The notes beneath the pieces were generated by a model. It did not search any database. It worked only from the letters and a program-made list of their open reading frames with translations, and was not told the DNA's origin. Positions 1 through 11,221 of a stretch of DNA of 26,737 nucleotides are shown piece by piece. The position numbers were made by a program, and so were the translations under genes. The stretch comes from Chromera velia (taxonomy: Eukaryota > Sar > Chromeraceae): contig JAHBMJ010003437.1 of assembly GCA_018398765.1 (NCBI GenBank), forward strand, positions 64,096 to 90,832, in the 5' to 3' direction. How positions within the stretch are numbered: position 1 is the first letter of the stretch; each line of letters begins with the position of its first letter.

Positions 1-365
1 AACACCGTACAACACTGACATACACCGCCTGGCACGTAACATTTGCTTTCATCCAACAGTTTCTGTTCTTGTTTCTCTATGAAGAGCGAACAGGGGCTGT
101 CACAGGCCTGCATGGAAGGGGAAAAGGAGATGTACATGATTTTTTCCCCTCTGAAGGAAGATGAAGTCATCTAAAGATAGAACACGCTCCACAACGACTT
201 AAGTCCCGGATATGAACCTCCAAAATTTTTTTTTTCCCAAAACCGTTTCTAGGGAAACCTCTGGCCGTCCCGCTCACATCAACATCCCGCTCCTGGAGCT
301 GTTCTGTGCATTTGGCAGGTCCTTTACATGTTCAGTGACCCATACCCACCATCGTCACAAACCAG

Positions 366-605
366 GTCATCATTCCAGAAGAGCCTCAGGATCTGAATAT
401 GATCTGTTTAGCAGAGGCCACCACCGAGGGGCAGACTGATGAACAGCCTTTCACTGAGGCTGTTGTTGTCTCCACCCCCCAATCTAACCCTCCTTCTGGT
501 CTCCAGCCCAGGCCTCAGGCCTCTGTCTCCATCTTCGTTGGGGAGGGAAGAGGAAGACGCCAACTTAAAAAGGTGCAACGTCTGATTTCATCGTTTTTGA
601 GGTGA
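366..605 (+). CDS. C-terminal exon of an unrecognised gene (partial)
   Basis: An open frame runs from a possible 3' splice site (AACCAG just before 366) to a TGA at 603-605, giving about 79 residues. It begins VIIPEEPQDLNMICLAEA and ends RRQLKKVQRLISSFLR. The middle is rich in Pro, Ser, Thr and Gln and the end is basic. No domain was recognised. It reads as a last exon of a gene entering from the left edge. An in-frame stop lies a little upstream (near 338), so the exon must start after it. Codon usage looks protein-like (mixed codons, few repeats), but the identification as coding is an inference and no function is proposed. Confidence 0.35.
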   Translation, partial: VIIPEEPQDLNMICLAEATTEGQTDEQPFTEAVVVSTPQSNPPSGLQPRPQASVSIFVGEGRGRRQLKKVQRLISSFLR

Positions 606-1434
606 GAAACGAAACATGCAACCTGTTTGTACAGAGAATGACTAATCGCAATGTTACATGTTAGTCAGTCAAGTCATAAGATCTATAAACGTACCATGAC
701 ATACGAAAACAATCATGCAGTTCACTTATTAGAAAATCGTTTAAATTCACTAACATTTTGTAATATTGATTGACTGATATGCTAAGATCCTTTGCTTTGT
801 ATGAATGAATGAATGAATAAATGAATGAAGTTGGCTTTGCTAGAGTGGAGCCGTGCTCCCAGCAGCCCATGTTCATGCAAGACATTTTTTATTATAATTT
901 ATTTATAATTTGATTTTCAAAAAAACGCTAGAATGCGTTGCAATTACAACTTATCAAACGTATTGAATTTAAGAAACTTCAACGTCCTGACATGTACATG
1001 GGGATGGTGGTCAGAGTCTCAGGGTCAGCTTGGGGGNCCCCCCCCCTTATCCGATACCATCTGATACGCAATTTTTTTTGTGTCCCCGTGCCAGTGACTC
1101 CATGCATATGCAAATTGCCGGCTGATCGACATGCATGCATGCATGCACTGAGCCGATTATTCGAATTGCATGCTTCATGCATCATTGGTCATCCTCCCAT
1201 CTGACAGTCTGCTCCATCAAAACTTTGTTCCATCTATATACTGGCATATATATATGTCATTGCATGCTCGCTGCTCACAGGGCGCATCGTGTCAGAGGAG
1301 ATGTTGTTTTCAGGTTTGAAAGAATTCCGAACCGAAGTTCTGGTTCCTGTTCAACCGGGGGGTCTTTCAGATTTTTGTCCAACACCTGTTGCTGTATAGC
1401 TGTTGCTAACCGTTACATATATAAATTTGCCGTC
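606..1434. other. AT-rich noncoding stretch with a GAAT microsatellite
   Basis: No credible gene was seen. The stretch holds a (GAAT)n-type microsatellite at 802-829, AT-rich runs around 890-925, an N beside a C homopolymer at 1037-1047, and a CATG-rich run (ATGC repeats) at 1130-1146. The segment after the GAAT repeat (about 845-883) weakly resembles a segment after a similar GAAT repeat at about 5350-5392, so both may be copies of an old dispersed repeat. Confidence 0.5.
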
Positions 1435-1650
1435 ATGGCTGATAACGATCCGAACAGCGGTTTGAAACATTCGCCTCATGTGGGAGTAAGCAAGGATTAC
1501 TTCACGCGGTATGAAAAAGGAAGCGCGCGTGCGCAGTATCTGAAGTGCAAAAACTGTCCTGAGGAAGTAAAGTACTACAAGGATAAACAATAGCGTAGCC
1601 CCAATCCCCAGTCGCTGGACGAACACTTGTTCCTTTGCCCCAATATCGAC
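1435..1650 (+). pseudogene. BED-type zinc-finger relic, probably from a hAT-like transposon
   Basis: From the ATG at 1435 the frame reads 52 residues with the spacing of a BED finger: aromatic residues in DYFTRYEKGSARAQ, then LKCKNC as the first Cys pair. The frame is stopped by TAG at 1591-1593. Reading on in the same frame gives SLDEHLFLC, which supplies the His and Cys of the second half of the finger. The domain is therefore interrupted by one in-frame stop. BED fingers are typical of hAT transposases and of host proteins derived from them. No transposase catalytic core was found downstream. The alternative is a short host exon ending at 1593, but the second half of the finger beyond the stop argues for a decayed copy. 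Confidence 0.4.
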
Positions 1651-1825
1651 CGGCGGACGGTCAGTCTCTGGACTGTTCTATCGAGCACAGCATCAAATTA
1701 CGAATGCTGGTGTCTTCAATTGTCTGCGTCCTTCTGTGGAGTCGATCAGGACCCTGTTCCTCTACGTGATAAATATTCCTAGAAATATTCATGACACCCC
1801 CCCGTCTACCGGTTTGCGTGCGCAG

Positions 1826-1951
1826 GAAACATTCAAGAAGGTCGCCAAGTATGTGCTGTCAGGAGGGAGGGCCTCTTCACAAGGGAACAAAGACGCAGAG
1901 ACTGAGAGGTCTGTGGAGGGCGGCCTACAAGCTCAAAAACTTCAGAATGGA
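1826..1951 (+). CDS. Candidate upstream exon of the unrecognised gene at 2303-4802
   Basis: After a possible 3' splice site (GCGCAG ending at 1825) the frame reads ETFKKVAKYVLSGGRASSQG and continues with charged and Gly/Gln residues to about 1951. It lies on the same strand as the exons that follow from 2303. No clear 5' splice site was found at its end, and no domain was recognised. It is listed because it looks more protein-like than its surroundings; it could also be chance. Confidence 0.2.
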
Positions 1952-2302
1952 GGAATACTGATGTGTGTTCGTAATTTCTCGTTTTTGAAAAAAAAAAAAT
2001 CTCGTTCTCTTCTTGTGCTGTCCTGAGCTCGAGCGTGCACGTGTCTTCGTGTGCGTGTGTGTGTTCGTCTGCTTCAGTAAAAGACAAAGACTGAGAAATA
2101 GGCAATCTGCCTCTCCTTCTTTGCTATGCATCTGTCCGGCTGGCCTGCTTTCTGAGTGGCTCCTTTGATGTCTCTGTGCGTTTCTCCCTGTGCACCTCTG
2201 TGTGGGTGTTCCCCGCTTGTGTCTGGTTGCCTCGACTATCCGGTGTTTGGTATGAATTGCCGTGCGTGCGTGTGCTTGCATGCGCATGTTTGTGTTCAAC
2301 AG

Positions 2303-3532
2303 CGACGGCGAGCCTGACGAGACAGATCGGGAACCACGGGGCGTCACGGTGTTTGAGGTTTTATTCGAGGAGTACGACAAGAAGAGGGGGGGGGACGTGG
2401 GAAATGTGGTGCTGGTTCGGGAGGACTTCCAGACACGACTCGCTCAGATTCCGCGTGCAAATCTGATTCAGGTCAGATGTGGTGATAATGGAAAAAGGAG
2501 GCACGTGGACAAAGTAGGAGACTTATGAAAGAGACACACGCACCGAAGCAAACATGCTGACAGTTGAACAAAGACACACGAACGCACCGGCAGAACGACG
2601 GAGAGACGGATGAAGAAGCTCACACGCACGGACCCACAGAATAACAGGCAGTCAGACAGACTGACTCAGTGACTGGCTGATCGATGTACACGGACAGGAA
2701 GACAGAGGGACTGTCAAGAATAGAGAGATAGAAGCTTCCCACTGCAAATTTAAAACAAAGACAGTCTTTTCCACCTTTGTCTAACTGCTCTTCATATCTT
2801 TTGCCTGACAGCTGCACTGCTTCCTTATCTATTTCGGCCTCGCTTGGCATACAGGTGATTGATTGGCACGCTCCCGATTTCAACACCGCCAGGAAGATGT
2901 TGTTCGCGTTTCTGAAGAGTATTGGGGCGTTAGATTCGAATCAGTCTAGGTGTCCGATGCGGCACTCCAGCAAGGCCTGTCTTCAACAGGAGGGTCCTGA
3001 TAGAGACGGCCGTGGATTCCTTCTGAAGCCCTCGGGCTCTCGTTACGACTTTGCGTCCTCTGCTGTCTTCTGGACAGACCGCAAAGTGCCGAAGGAGACA
3101 GACTCATCTGAGCCAACCGAAGTGACCACCATCTTCCGAATTTGCCCCCACATCATGCAGAGTCATTTGGCCTCCATGATCGTCTACTGCCCTCCCAAGG
3201 AAGGGGAGATCCCCAACTCGGCCCCTCAGGGGGTCAGTACAGGAAGAGATCGTTTCTTTCAGAATGCAAGAGCCTTTGGGAAAGCTCTGGATAAATCGAA
3301 AGGCGAATTAGACGCCTTTTTTGAGAAATGCCAGCCGCAAGTTGGACTAGCTATATGGTGGGAATGTGAGGGGTCGATCCGGATTGCATATGAGCAAGAG
3401 AATGATGAGGACATGGCATACGCTGAGCAACAGAGAGAGAACGTCTCAGAGGAGCTTCAAGGATCGTATCCCGACAATCATGTTCAATATCTGAACGCGA
3501 GTCGCACTTCAAGGCCGGTCAAAACAATTTGA
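2303..3532 (+). CDS. Unrecognised protein, two phase-matched exons (2303-2471, 2855-3532)
   Basis: Exon 2303-2471 follows a TTCAACAG acceptor and reads DGEPDETDREPRGVTVFEVL and onward to RANLIQ, ending at CAG before GTCAGA (phase 0). The next frame starts after ATACAG at 2855 with VIDWHAPDFNTARKMLFAFL, also phase 0, so the two join cleanly. The second block contains SRYDFASSAVFWTDRKV, a segment around IFRICPHIMQSHLASMIVYC, and FFEKCQPQVGLAIWWECEG. It stays open to a TGA at 3530-3532. A GTGAGG donor at about 3367 could instead splice it to the block at 4013-4802. I do not recognise the family. No signal peptide or membrane segment is evident. The N-terminus is not resolved. Confidence 0.5.
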
Positions 3533-4012
3533 TCGATCATCCAGGGCACTAATGGGTTCACCTCCTGTCTGCCTCTCTGTCCTGAGTCCTGATTGACCGC
3601 ATGCATGTACGGGTGCACTTTTCCCGGTCTGATGCTGACCTTGTTTGTATGGACCTGCGTGACGGACGACGGTCCAACTCGTCATACAGAGAGAGAACCT
3701 AAATTATCGATCCGCCTCTGCGCTCTTTTAGAAGTGCCCGTACATGTGTTCCAACACATTCGGTACACCTCCCTGTGCCTCTCCGCTCTCAAGCTTGTAT
3801 ATACGGCGACATGCCTGCCTGGCTGCCTGCTTGAGAGAAAAATAGAGTTTGACTGTCTAGTTGGCTCATTGTCTGCTTGCTTTACCTTCGTCTGTCTCCC
3901 TTCCTGTCAGTCTCCACCAGTGTGTCTCCCCGAGTTTACCATTTCTTCTTCCTACATTTGTTGCGTTCGCGTAGTTTATTGCCTTTCACTGCCGCCGTGT
4001 GTGTACGTGCAG

Positions 4013-4802
4013 TGACGTTCTCGAGTTTCGGGACACCAATCTAGACCAGCTGCTTGCGATGAATTTTGTCAAAATGGCACCTGTCGGTTTCCTTCTCTCG
4101 AACACTGAGGTGCTGCCCATGACTGGTGACGCGATGTGCGTGTACACGACGGTGTGTCTCGGCGGGTCTCTGAATGCGTTCGTTCTCCAAGCGAAGGCCG
4201 CGGCACAGAGTCAGTGGAAAACAAATGCCCCACCCTTGCCTCCCGTCAGCCAAGAAGAGCTGCAGCTCCGAGGATCTGATCCAGCCAAAGTCGCAACAGT
4301 TCTCGCAAACTTGCGTCGAGGTCCGAAGTTCCACACCCGCATCGCGATGCTCCCGCAGAAGGAAGCCGCAGCTGTAAGTGGCGGAAGGGTTGATAGTGGA
4401 GGCGCGTCTTCAACGAAGGGAGTGGGGGGGGGGGACCCGGTGAATGGAGGCGCGTCTTCAACGACGGGAGTGGGAGGGATTGTGAATGGAGGCGTGTTGG
4501 CCGTGAGCGGAGGGGGGGGAGGTTTGGGTGAAAATGCCTCTGGAGAGGAGGGAGCACAACCTATGAATTTGGATGCAGAGGCGCTCCACCCGCAGGTGGA
4601 AGGAGGGCAAGGTCCCTTTCCTCTTTTGCGAGATGAGAAAGCGCGGTACAGCACAGACCGTGGAGATACTAACGGGGAGCAAGCTGAAGGGGGGGCGGTG
4701 CAGCCGAACGGGTACGGGCCGGCACCTTCGAGCTCAAGCCAGGCCTTGCAGGAGATTCGCGCCAGTCCATTCAAGGGACCAGCGGGAACAAATCCTTCAT
4801 GA
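4013..4802 (+). CDS. Probable 3' exon of the same unrecognised gene, with Gly/Ser-rich tail
   Basis: A frame opens at a GTACGTGCAG acceptor (ends 4012) and reads DVLEFRDTNLDQLLAMNFVK, then a hydrophobic, protein-like stretch to about LNAFVLQAKAAAQSQ, then Pro- and Leu-rich residues. A perfect GTAAGT donor occurs at 4374 just after KEAAA. The exon may end there or run on to the TGA at 4800-4802. The part after 4374 is low-complexity Gly/Ser/Ala with a 48-bp repeat. An internal CTAG acceptor at about 4046 would be in phase with the GTGAGG donor near 3367, giving one way to join this block to the preceding gene. Function unknown; no family recognised. Confidence 0.45.
4397..4474 (+). repeat. Two near-identical 30-bp units with 48-bp period
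   Basis: Positions 4397-4426 and 4445-4474 differ at one base. In the open frame they encode GGASSTKGVGG and GGASSTTGVGG. They are separated by a G homopolymer, so the repeat grows or shrinks in phase with the reading frame. Confidence 0.85.
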
Positions 4803-6986
4803 AACTGGAAAGGCCGCTTCATTGGCGACTGCCCGCATTGGGCCTTTGAATACACTCTTGCTATAGCAGTCGATGCTGTCGCCAGCTCCTAAAAGAAGAA
4901 TGAAGAGACTGCGGAGGTCTGAATAGACTGATATTGATATGTGGAAGACAAGATCAACATTTTGGAATAGCAGGCAGTGGCACGCAGCAGGCCACTCTGT
5001 GTGTGACAGTGACACCGTCACAGTGACAGTGTCGACAGATAATAACGGCTAGACAACCAAAATGTAGTCACACCTTAGTAGACTATCCTTAGTATCCAGG
5101 TATCCTAGACTAATACTAAGAAGACTGTTAAATTAATGCTAGGTTAAATACTGTTCTTATATAGCCTGTTAATATGAAGATGCTTTAATCATACTTGTTT
5201 AGTACATTCAACTATTTTTAAAACGAATTTAAAAATCGTAGGCTCTCAGCAGGCTGCTCTGTAAAAAAATACATACAAAAAATTTTTGGATAATGGGATT
5301 ATTTTTTTAAAAACTTAATTAAAAGAATAAATAAATGAATGAATGATTATAGCTGTGGGAGCCTAGTTCCTGACAGTCCATCATTATGCAAGTCTCCTTC
5401 AAGATCCTAGCCCTACTTCACTTATACTACTAGTCTTATAGATTTTTTTAATACATCAGAAGTATTACATCCCAGAAAACAACTGTTTTTCAGGTATTGT
5501 AAAGGTGTTGTTTCCATGTTATAAAGAGTGTTGCACGAAAAAAACTGTTCAAGTTGTTGTACCAATATATAATGTCAGTGATTTATCTGCTTTGCTCATA
5601 TGATTTGATGAACGTGACTCAGAACGTCATCATCATCATCAATCATTGTTATTACATGTGCATGAAGTGCATTTGCACATGAATGCATATAAGTCTGAAA
5701 CTGTTTCACTTCCACAATGCGATGCGGAACAAAACCACTTGTAATGCAAAATGAAACCACTCTAAACCACTCATACACTGCACACTGTCCGACCAAGTCT
5801 GCAACGCGCATACAAACTCTTCCGGCCCACGCAGTTCCATGTTTCATGATGTCACACCTTTCAGCCAATTCCTCTTCTTTGAAGTCGTCCCTCTTTTGTT
5901 CATCTGCACACGCCCACAGATTCCCCAGATCCTGCCAGGGTCTACCAGGTTCATTTGATTTCCCCTTCATAGTTCCTGCTCCCTTGTGAACTTGTTTTCA
6001 ATCGGCAAATGCTCTGGTATGCTGCCCGCACCTCTCATCTTCATACATCCCTTCGTTTTCCAAAATATTGCCCCTTCCTCGGACCATTTTTTTCTCCCAC
6101 TAGACACTGTTGTGATTTCCTTTTCTAATCAGTCAATTCCCCTCTTTCCCAATCTTCCCTACATCCCTGCTCGATCCCTTTTGTCCCCTGCATGCATCGG
6201 TAATTCATCCCAAAGGAAGGACTTGATCACTCACAAAGAAGCTTCATCAGATTAGAGGGTCCTGAACCAAAGTGAGACGCTGCCCCGACCCCTTCTTAAT
6301 TCCCTGCATGTGCCCCCCCTTCTTGTCTACCTTGTGCCTTCATGTCCAATTGATGCGTCTGACCTTTCTTCACCAACCTACGTCGTGACACTCTGCACTC
6401 GTTAATTGTGCCTTAATTCCTCGACTTCTCGTTCTTTCGAGATGAAACCATACACCAAGAAGCCAGAGTCCTCCTTACATGCCTGAGGTGCATAGGAGCA
6501 TTTTTTGTGCGGGGACTTTCACAGGCGCAAAGCGCATGCTTTGGAACCAGATACGTACAGACCGTCTCCACCAAATAAAAGCTGGGGGGGGGCAGGGAAC
6601 CGAATGTGTTTGAGGACTTTGCGCATCATTGAATCGCCTCATGTACAGGTTCGCGCACACCCACCCTGTTCTCTTCGTGCGGGGCTTCTGCCACCTCCTT
6701 GGACTGATGCGCTGCTCCCCCACGTGTTTTGCCGTCTCCGACTGCAGTCGCGCATCTTCCTTCTGTGCATTGCACAGACGCACTCTCTTTCTCTCGGGGG
6801 TCTCTGTCGACGCCTCTCTCTGCATCCCAAGAGCCAGTCAAGCGCTTACGGAGAAGAAGAACTGTCACCTCACATAAATGCCGTGACTGTCCCTACTTCC
6901 TTTCGGTTGTCGAGCTTGTCATCGTCTTCAGGCGCCCAGACAGAGAAGGTCGACAAATGTGCGAGTAACAGTCTGCGTGAATGACC
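4803..6986. other. Intergenic or intronic stretch, no supported gene
   Basis: 4803-5060 is ordinary sequence with GTGACAG repeats near 5006-5032. About 5060-5700 is AT-rich and carries a second GAAT/AAAT microsatellite (5325-5345) and poly-A/poly-T runs. About 5860-6480 is pyrimidine-rich on the plus strand. Several open frames exist on both strands, but they overlap each other, lack splice context and match nothing I know. The minus strand could hold further 3' exons of the RING/TRAF gene, though none could be picked out. Confidence 0.5.
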
Positions 6987-7071
6987 TTAATACGGCATGT
7001 GTGTGTTCAACCACTGTTCGCACTCCAAAGACGAAGGGCTCTGCATAGATTGTGACCACCTTGCAGATGCA

Positions 7072-8801
7072 CTACGAGGTCCCTTGGGCCCCCTCACGGC
7101 CCACAGGTCTGTCATCATACTCCCTAGTGACCACTGGCTGGCAGGTTGAGGAGGGTGCCGACAGAGAGACTTCCACCTCCAGTGAGCCGTGTTCGGAGTT
7201 TCGTGCAGCAGCCAGGAGACTCTCGGAGGAACAGAACGCCAAGGACCCACGTCCGCTGAGGGGAGTGCATCTAGAGAAGTCTGCTCTCTCTGCTCCCAGA
7301 GTGGTGCCTCCAGCCTGGATGGAGTAACTGACCTCACCGAAGTAGTCATCAACCTTCGAGAGGAACAGAGAGGCGTCGCGGCCCTCCGGCACGTGGCTGG
7401 GCCCATGGGAGTAGACCACAACGGCAAAGCGGGAGCCCTGCATTGCAGTCGAGTTGAGCAGAGGGCAAGAAATTATTCAAGCATGCAATGCAGTGCCAGG
7501 GGGGATCATGGGGAGAAGGGGTGAGACGGGGGGATTCCGAACAAAGAAGAAAGAACGGGGGAGATTCCTGTTGCTTCAGGGCAGCCCATGAGGAAACAAG
7601 AGGGGTATGCATGCGAGGGATTGAAAGAGAGAATGGAAGAGAAGGGGCAGAGGATTGAAGAAAATGAAAACAGTGGAGGGCAAGCATCTCAGAACAAGAA
7701 GAGAAAAGTATCCGAAGAAATCGCAAGCCATAGACAGTCAGAAGAGCGTGAAGGGATGTGAGAAAGCGAAGTTGACTGATTCAGATGAGGACGTGAGGAA
7801 TCCAGAAGAGAGAGAAACTATAAAACATGAGGCTAGAATGCAGGAAAGGGCGTCGGAAGCCGCAAATACCCTGTGCGTTCGCATGGGTGGCACACATGGA
7901 GGAGAGAAGAGAATTTCCAGTCACTGATAGACCACTGCATACCTGGATCCTGTCAGCTGACCTGAAAAGAGAAAGGGAGGCTCCTCATAGGCTCCCCTTT
8001 CTTCATCTGAGCTGCCTTCTGCTCATATTCCGGCAGAAAGACTTTCTGTCTTAGCTCATCCACCAGAGACCGAGCTGTGAGGAGCTTGACGTGTTTCCTC
8101 ATGTTCCCTTCCTCGTGTCCCCCCATGTCCTTTCTCTTCACCTGAGTCCCACACCCAGGGACCTCACAAGACACCACCCCCTTGTCGCACTGTGTCTCCA
8201 TGTGAAAAGAGATCTCCCCTCTCGGGGGATTCTGGCCGCATCCGTTGGGGCAAGGCACAGGGACGTGGTTGCACTCAGACAGGTGCTTTACCATTGCAGT
8301 AACAAGAATGTCCTCTTGACAGAAATCACAAGGGATAGGGTGGAAGGGACACACAAGGGTGTGCTCCAGCAGCAAACAACGGCGAACCTTCTCCCTGCAT
8401 CCCTTGAAGGGACACTGTGTCTCCTGTTGCTGGCAGTCCCTGTCCAGGTGTCTCTCCATCTCCCTCTTCGTTCCCTTGAACGAACAGCCGTCCTGGAAAT
8501 TCACACACTTCCACTCCACACCCGAAATGAAACTACGGATACGATTATGGGCAGTCTCCATTTTTGTGAACCTTCCTCTGCACTCGGGACAGGGCTTGTT
8601 ACGGTTCCACACGTTCTCGAAACAAGGACGGCAGAAGATATGGCGAGCCGGGCAATTGGTCTCAACAATATCTTCTAGGTAGGAGTGACAGATGGAACAC
8701 ATGGAGTCGGCTGCAAGCTGCTCAAAACCCTCGGCGGCATAAGAAGGGTCAAGGCCAAGACGACGGATGCCTCCGTCAGAAAGTCTCAAGTCACTCGTCA
8801 T
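7072..8801 (-). CDS. RING finger plus TRAF-type zinc-finger protein (two exons)
   Basis: Exon 1 (8801-7962) starts at MTSDLRLSDGGIRRLG; a frame-open ATG at 8870 is possible too. About residue 33 begins a C3HC4 RING: CSIC, C-x3-H-x2-C-x2-C, then CPEC. It is followed by three to four TRAF-type Cys/His units (for example CPFKGCREKVRRC...H, CDFCQED...H, CPNGCGQ...H, CEVPGCG...H). The frame meets TGA at 7953, but TTTTCAG/GTCAGC at 7962/7961 is a donor. An acceptor GCAATGCAG at 7438 leads in matching phase 0 into SRFAVVVYSHGPSHVPEGRD and ends at TAG 7072. This gives about 401 residues. RING-TRAF proteins usually act as E3 ubiquitin ligases or signalling adaptors in the cytosol; substrate unknown. 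No MATH domain was recognised in the second exon. RING and TRAF fingers are clear; the intron model is moderately supported. Confidence 0.8.
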
Positions 8802-8942
8802 CGTGTAGACGTTTCGAGATGAGATTGATGAATAAATGTTGGTTAGACACCCAGGCAGGCTGTGTCTCACCGGTGGAAAGGTTTGAGTTTTCTGCCAAAG
8901 ACTTTCGGAGAAGCTTTCAATCGAAAATCAAGCGGCGAGCCG

Positions 8943-8977
8943 CACAATTTGGTGCAACAGCATCTGCACCAATTGTG
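8943..8977. promoter_or_regulatory. Hairpin in the 5' region of the RING/TRAF gene
   Basis: CACAATTTGGTGCA (8943-8956) pairs with TGCACCAATTGTG (8965-8977) across an 8-base loop, with one bulged T. It lies about 140 bases upstream of the RING/TRAF ATG and 53 bases from the retroelement end. It could be an RNA hairpin in the 5' UTR or a palindromic protein-binding site. The structure is seen in sequence; any role is inferred. Confidence 0.5.
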
Positions 8978-9029
8978 TGAGGGGCCAGGACTGTCCACGC
9001 AGCTCAGCTTCCCAAAGTGCTGCATATCC

Positions 9030-9400
9030 TGAAATAGGAGTTCACGCGGAGCCAGACCAAACCAGACAACGGAGCGGGAACGCAGGTTTAGCTGGAACGA
9101 ACTGCACGTGCGTACGTGCGCAGGCCGGGGTTGGGCCCTGAGGCATGAGCGCGACTGAACGCCGATTGTGTCACGCAGAGAATCGTCGCGGACGGAGAAT
9201 CGGCAAGAGCCGAATAATGATAAAAAGGAGACGGGAATAGCAAGGAGAGACAGCAAAGAAATAGACTAACAAGAAGAGAGCAAGCTGTAAAAGCGAGAGA
9301 CGGCAAGCGAGACGGCCTAAAAGAGTGTTGAAAAGTGAATCGGTGCATGTTTTTTTTTACCTACGAAAAACCGGAATTGGTGTTTGAGGGACCGAACTGA
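9030..9400 (+). repeat. Left terminal repeat A1
   Basis: It begins TGAAATAGGAGTTCACGCGG and ends GGGACCGAACTGA. It matches A2 (same orientation) and A3 (inverted). A 37-bp segment present in A2 and A3 (16589-16625 in A2) is missing between GGAATTGGTG and TTTGAGGGACC. Otherwise it differs from A2 at about nine sites, all transitions by eye. In this DIRS-type element it should hold the start of the genomic RNA. Confidence 0.9.
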
Positions 9401-9579
9401 TGGAAGTTGCGGGGCCCGCCGGACAGAATACACTGCGTGCGTACGTGGCATGACGGATCGATCGATCATTGCAAGGTCAGCGCACAGGGCGGCATGCAGG
9501 GGTGAACCGCGTAACCGTTCGTGCAGCTTGCGGCGAGAACCCAGACCCAGTCCCCTCATTGTGTCACCGTACCTGCTGA

Positions 9580-11221
9580 ATGTGTTCAGGTCTCCCTAAG
9601 CAGCGCTTAGTCCTTAAGAGGAAGACGGCAAAGGGCGGGATGGACGAAGGAAGAGAGAGCGGCCAGCGTAACGCGGGGGCAGCGGCAGCAGCCAATGGAG
9701 AGCTTCCAGAGGGACCCCCGCAGGACGCGAGAGAGCAGTCCATAGGGGGAGAAACTGACACGGAAAGGCGTGCTGCACTGAAGGCGGCAGCAGAGCTGCT
9801 TGCGAGCGAAGCAGGTCAGTGCAGGATCAACAAAGCAGGCAGAGAGACGAAGTGAGCGAGACACTGCCCGAGCGAAGGAGTGCAGAGGGCTCCGCCGCAA
9901 GGGAGTCACAATGAGTACAAATGAGTACAAAGTGCGTAAAAGGGGAACGAGCGTTCACCGCATGTCTGCCAGACATGGTACAACAACCAATGCATGACTA
10001 AGCATTAGATAACAGCCCCCCCTGTGTTTGCGCCCGTATGCAGCTCAAGACCTCCTCGGCGAAGAGGAGAGAAAGAGGCTCAAGGAGACGTGGGGTGCGA
10101 AGAAGGAGGAGGACAAGAAGAGAGAGAAGGCGGAGAGAGAGCGCCTCCGCAGAGCTGAGCAGAAGCGGAAACGAGCAGACCTGGAAGCCAAGATCGAATC
10201 CTTCATGGCCGAAAAGGCCGCAGAGGATTCGGAAGACGAGGTCGTGATCACGGGGGGAGCCGCCGCGGGCGGAAGTGGTGCCAAGCGCCCCAGAGGCCCC
10301 GCCGCGCATGGCGAGTCTGACGACGATGGGGAGGGTGACAAGGACGAGGACATGATCATCCCCCAGATTACGGCAGGTGAGCGGAGGAAGAGGCATGAAA
10401 GGAGAGTGAAAAAGACGGGGGGATGGAAAGTGAATCTGTATGCCCCCGCACCCAAAGTAGAGCAGGACGGGACCTGCATCCTCCCCACAGACACGACCAC
10501 GGCGGGGGCTCTCGCGAGAGGCCCGAACACCGAAGGAGAACACAAGGTTCAGAGAAAGTGGGAGTTGGTGTCGGTAAAAGGGGTGACGAAGGAGATGGTG
10601 GCCCAAATCACAAGAGAGAGAGATGGGCTGTCTGAAAACGCAGACGAGAAAGAGTGTGTGAAGGCACAGAGCACTGCCGAGGCAGCGGCCACCTTCGTCC
10701 GCTATATGGACGGATATAGCGAGTTCCCCGACCTCCAGCAGGCGGCGTTGGAGGCGGGGGGACAAGCGCTTGACGCCACGAGAGTCGGAGCGCCTACACC
10801 CCCCGACGCGACTGATTTGATTTTCCCTCTCCTCGCTCTTGCCTTCAAGAGACTGTCACAGTTGAAGGACAGAGCCGCACACACCGAGCACCGCATGAGC
10901 AGTGTCGAGGCCAAGATACTGCGCATGGGGCAGCCGGCCCCGCAGTATGTGACCCAAGCGCACCTCCAACTGGCGTCGGCAGGTAAGCAGCAGCAGCGGA
11001 AGGACAGGGGAGCAGCCGCAGCAGCCAGCTTGGGGGGTCCCTCCGTGTGTGGCATCTGTGCAGCCAAGAACCGCTACGAGGTCAAGGTTCTGGGAAAGCA
11101 GGCAGCCGACCCCGCTAGTATGAAGTACGCACAGGCAGATTGCCCGAATCAAGGGTCGCCTGACTGCGAGGGCTTCAAGATGATTGACCAGCTGTTCAGA
11201 GCATCCTCCAAAAAGCAGTAA
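9580..11221 (+). CDS. Gag-like ORF1 of the retrotransposon, split by one intron
   Basis: Exon 1 runs from ATG 9580 (or 9640, MDEGRESGQRNAG) to 9814 before GTCAGT. Exon 2 runs from 10044 after CGTATGCAG to TAA at 11221. Both are phase 1 and join as ELLASEA-AQDLLGEEERKR, giving about 470 residues from 9580. The intron is 229 bp. The N-terminal half is a highly charged Lys/Arg/Glu helix or coiled coil, followed by an acidic patch (SDDDGEGDKDEDM). The C-terminus has CGIC followed by a Cys pair (ADCPNQGSPDC), a plausible zinc-binding motif like the nucleocapsid ends of other gag proteins. Position before RT supports a structural role in RNA packaging. No gag family match can be claimed by eye. Further donors exist inside exon 2 (GTGAGC near 10378, GTAAGC near 10983), so alternative splicing is possible. 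Confidence 0.65.

Noticed and set aside
5596-6255. Open frames on both strands in the 5.6-6.3 kb region
   Set aside because: They overlap each other, have no recognised domain and no convincing splice context.
6987-7427. Alternative minus-strand frame overlapping the second RING/TRAF exon
   Set aside because: The other frame (7437-7072) matches the splice phase from exon 1 and looks more protein-like.
7655-7927. Plus-strand Lys/Glu-rich frame
   Set aside because: It is the complement of a pyrimidine-rich intron of the RING/TRAF gene.
8867-9348. Frames on the A repeats that are open in A1, A2 and A3
   Set aside because: The frames agree only because the repeats are nearly identical; they lack any domain, and differences are not biased to silent positions as far as could be seen.
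9998-10765. Minus-strand frames opposite ORF1 (10545-10045, 10765-9998)
   Set aside because: Shadows of the Lys/Glu-rich gag-like frame; the plus strand fits the element order and splice sites.
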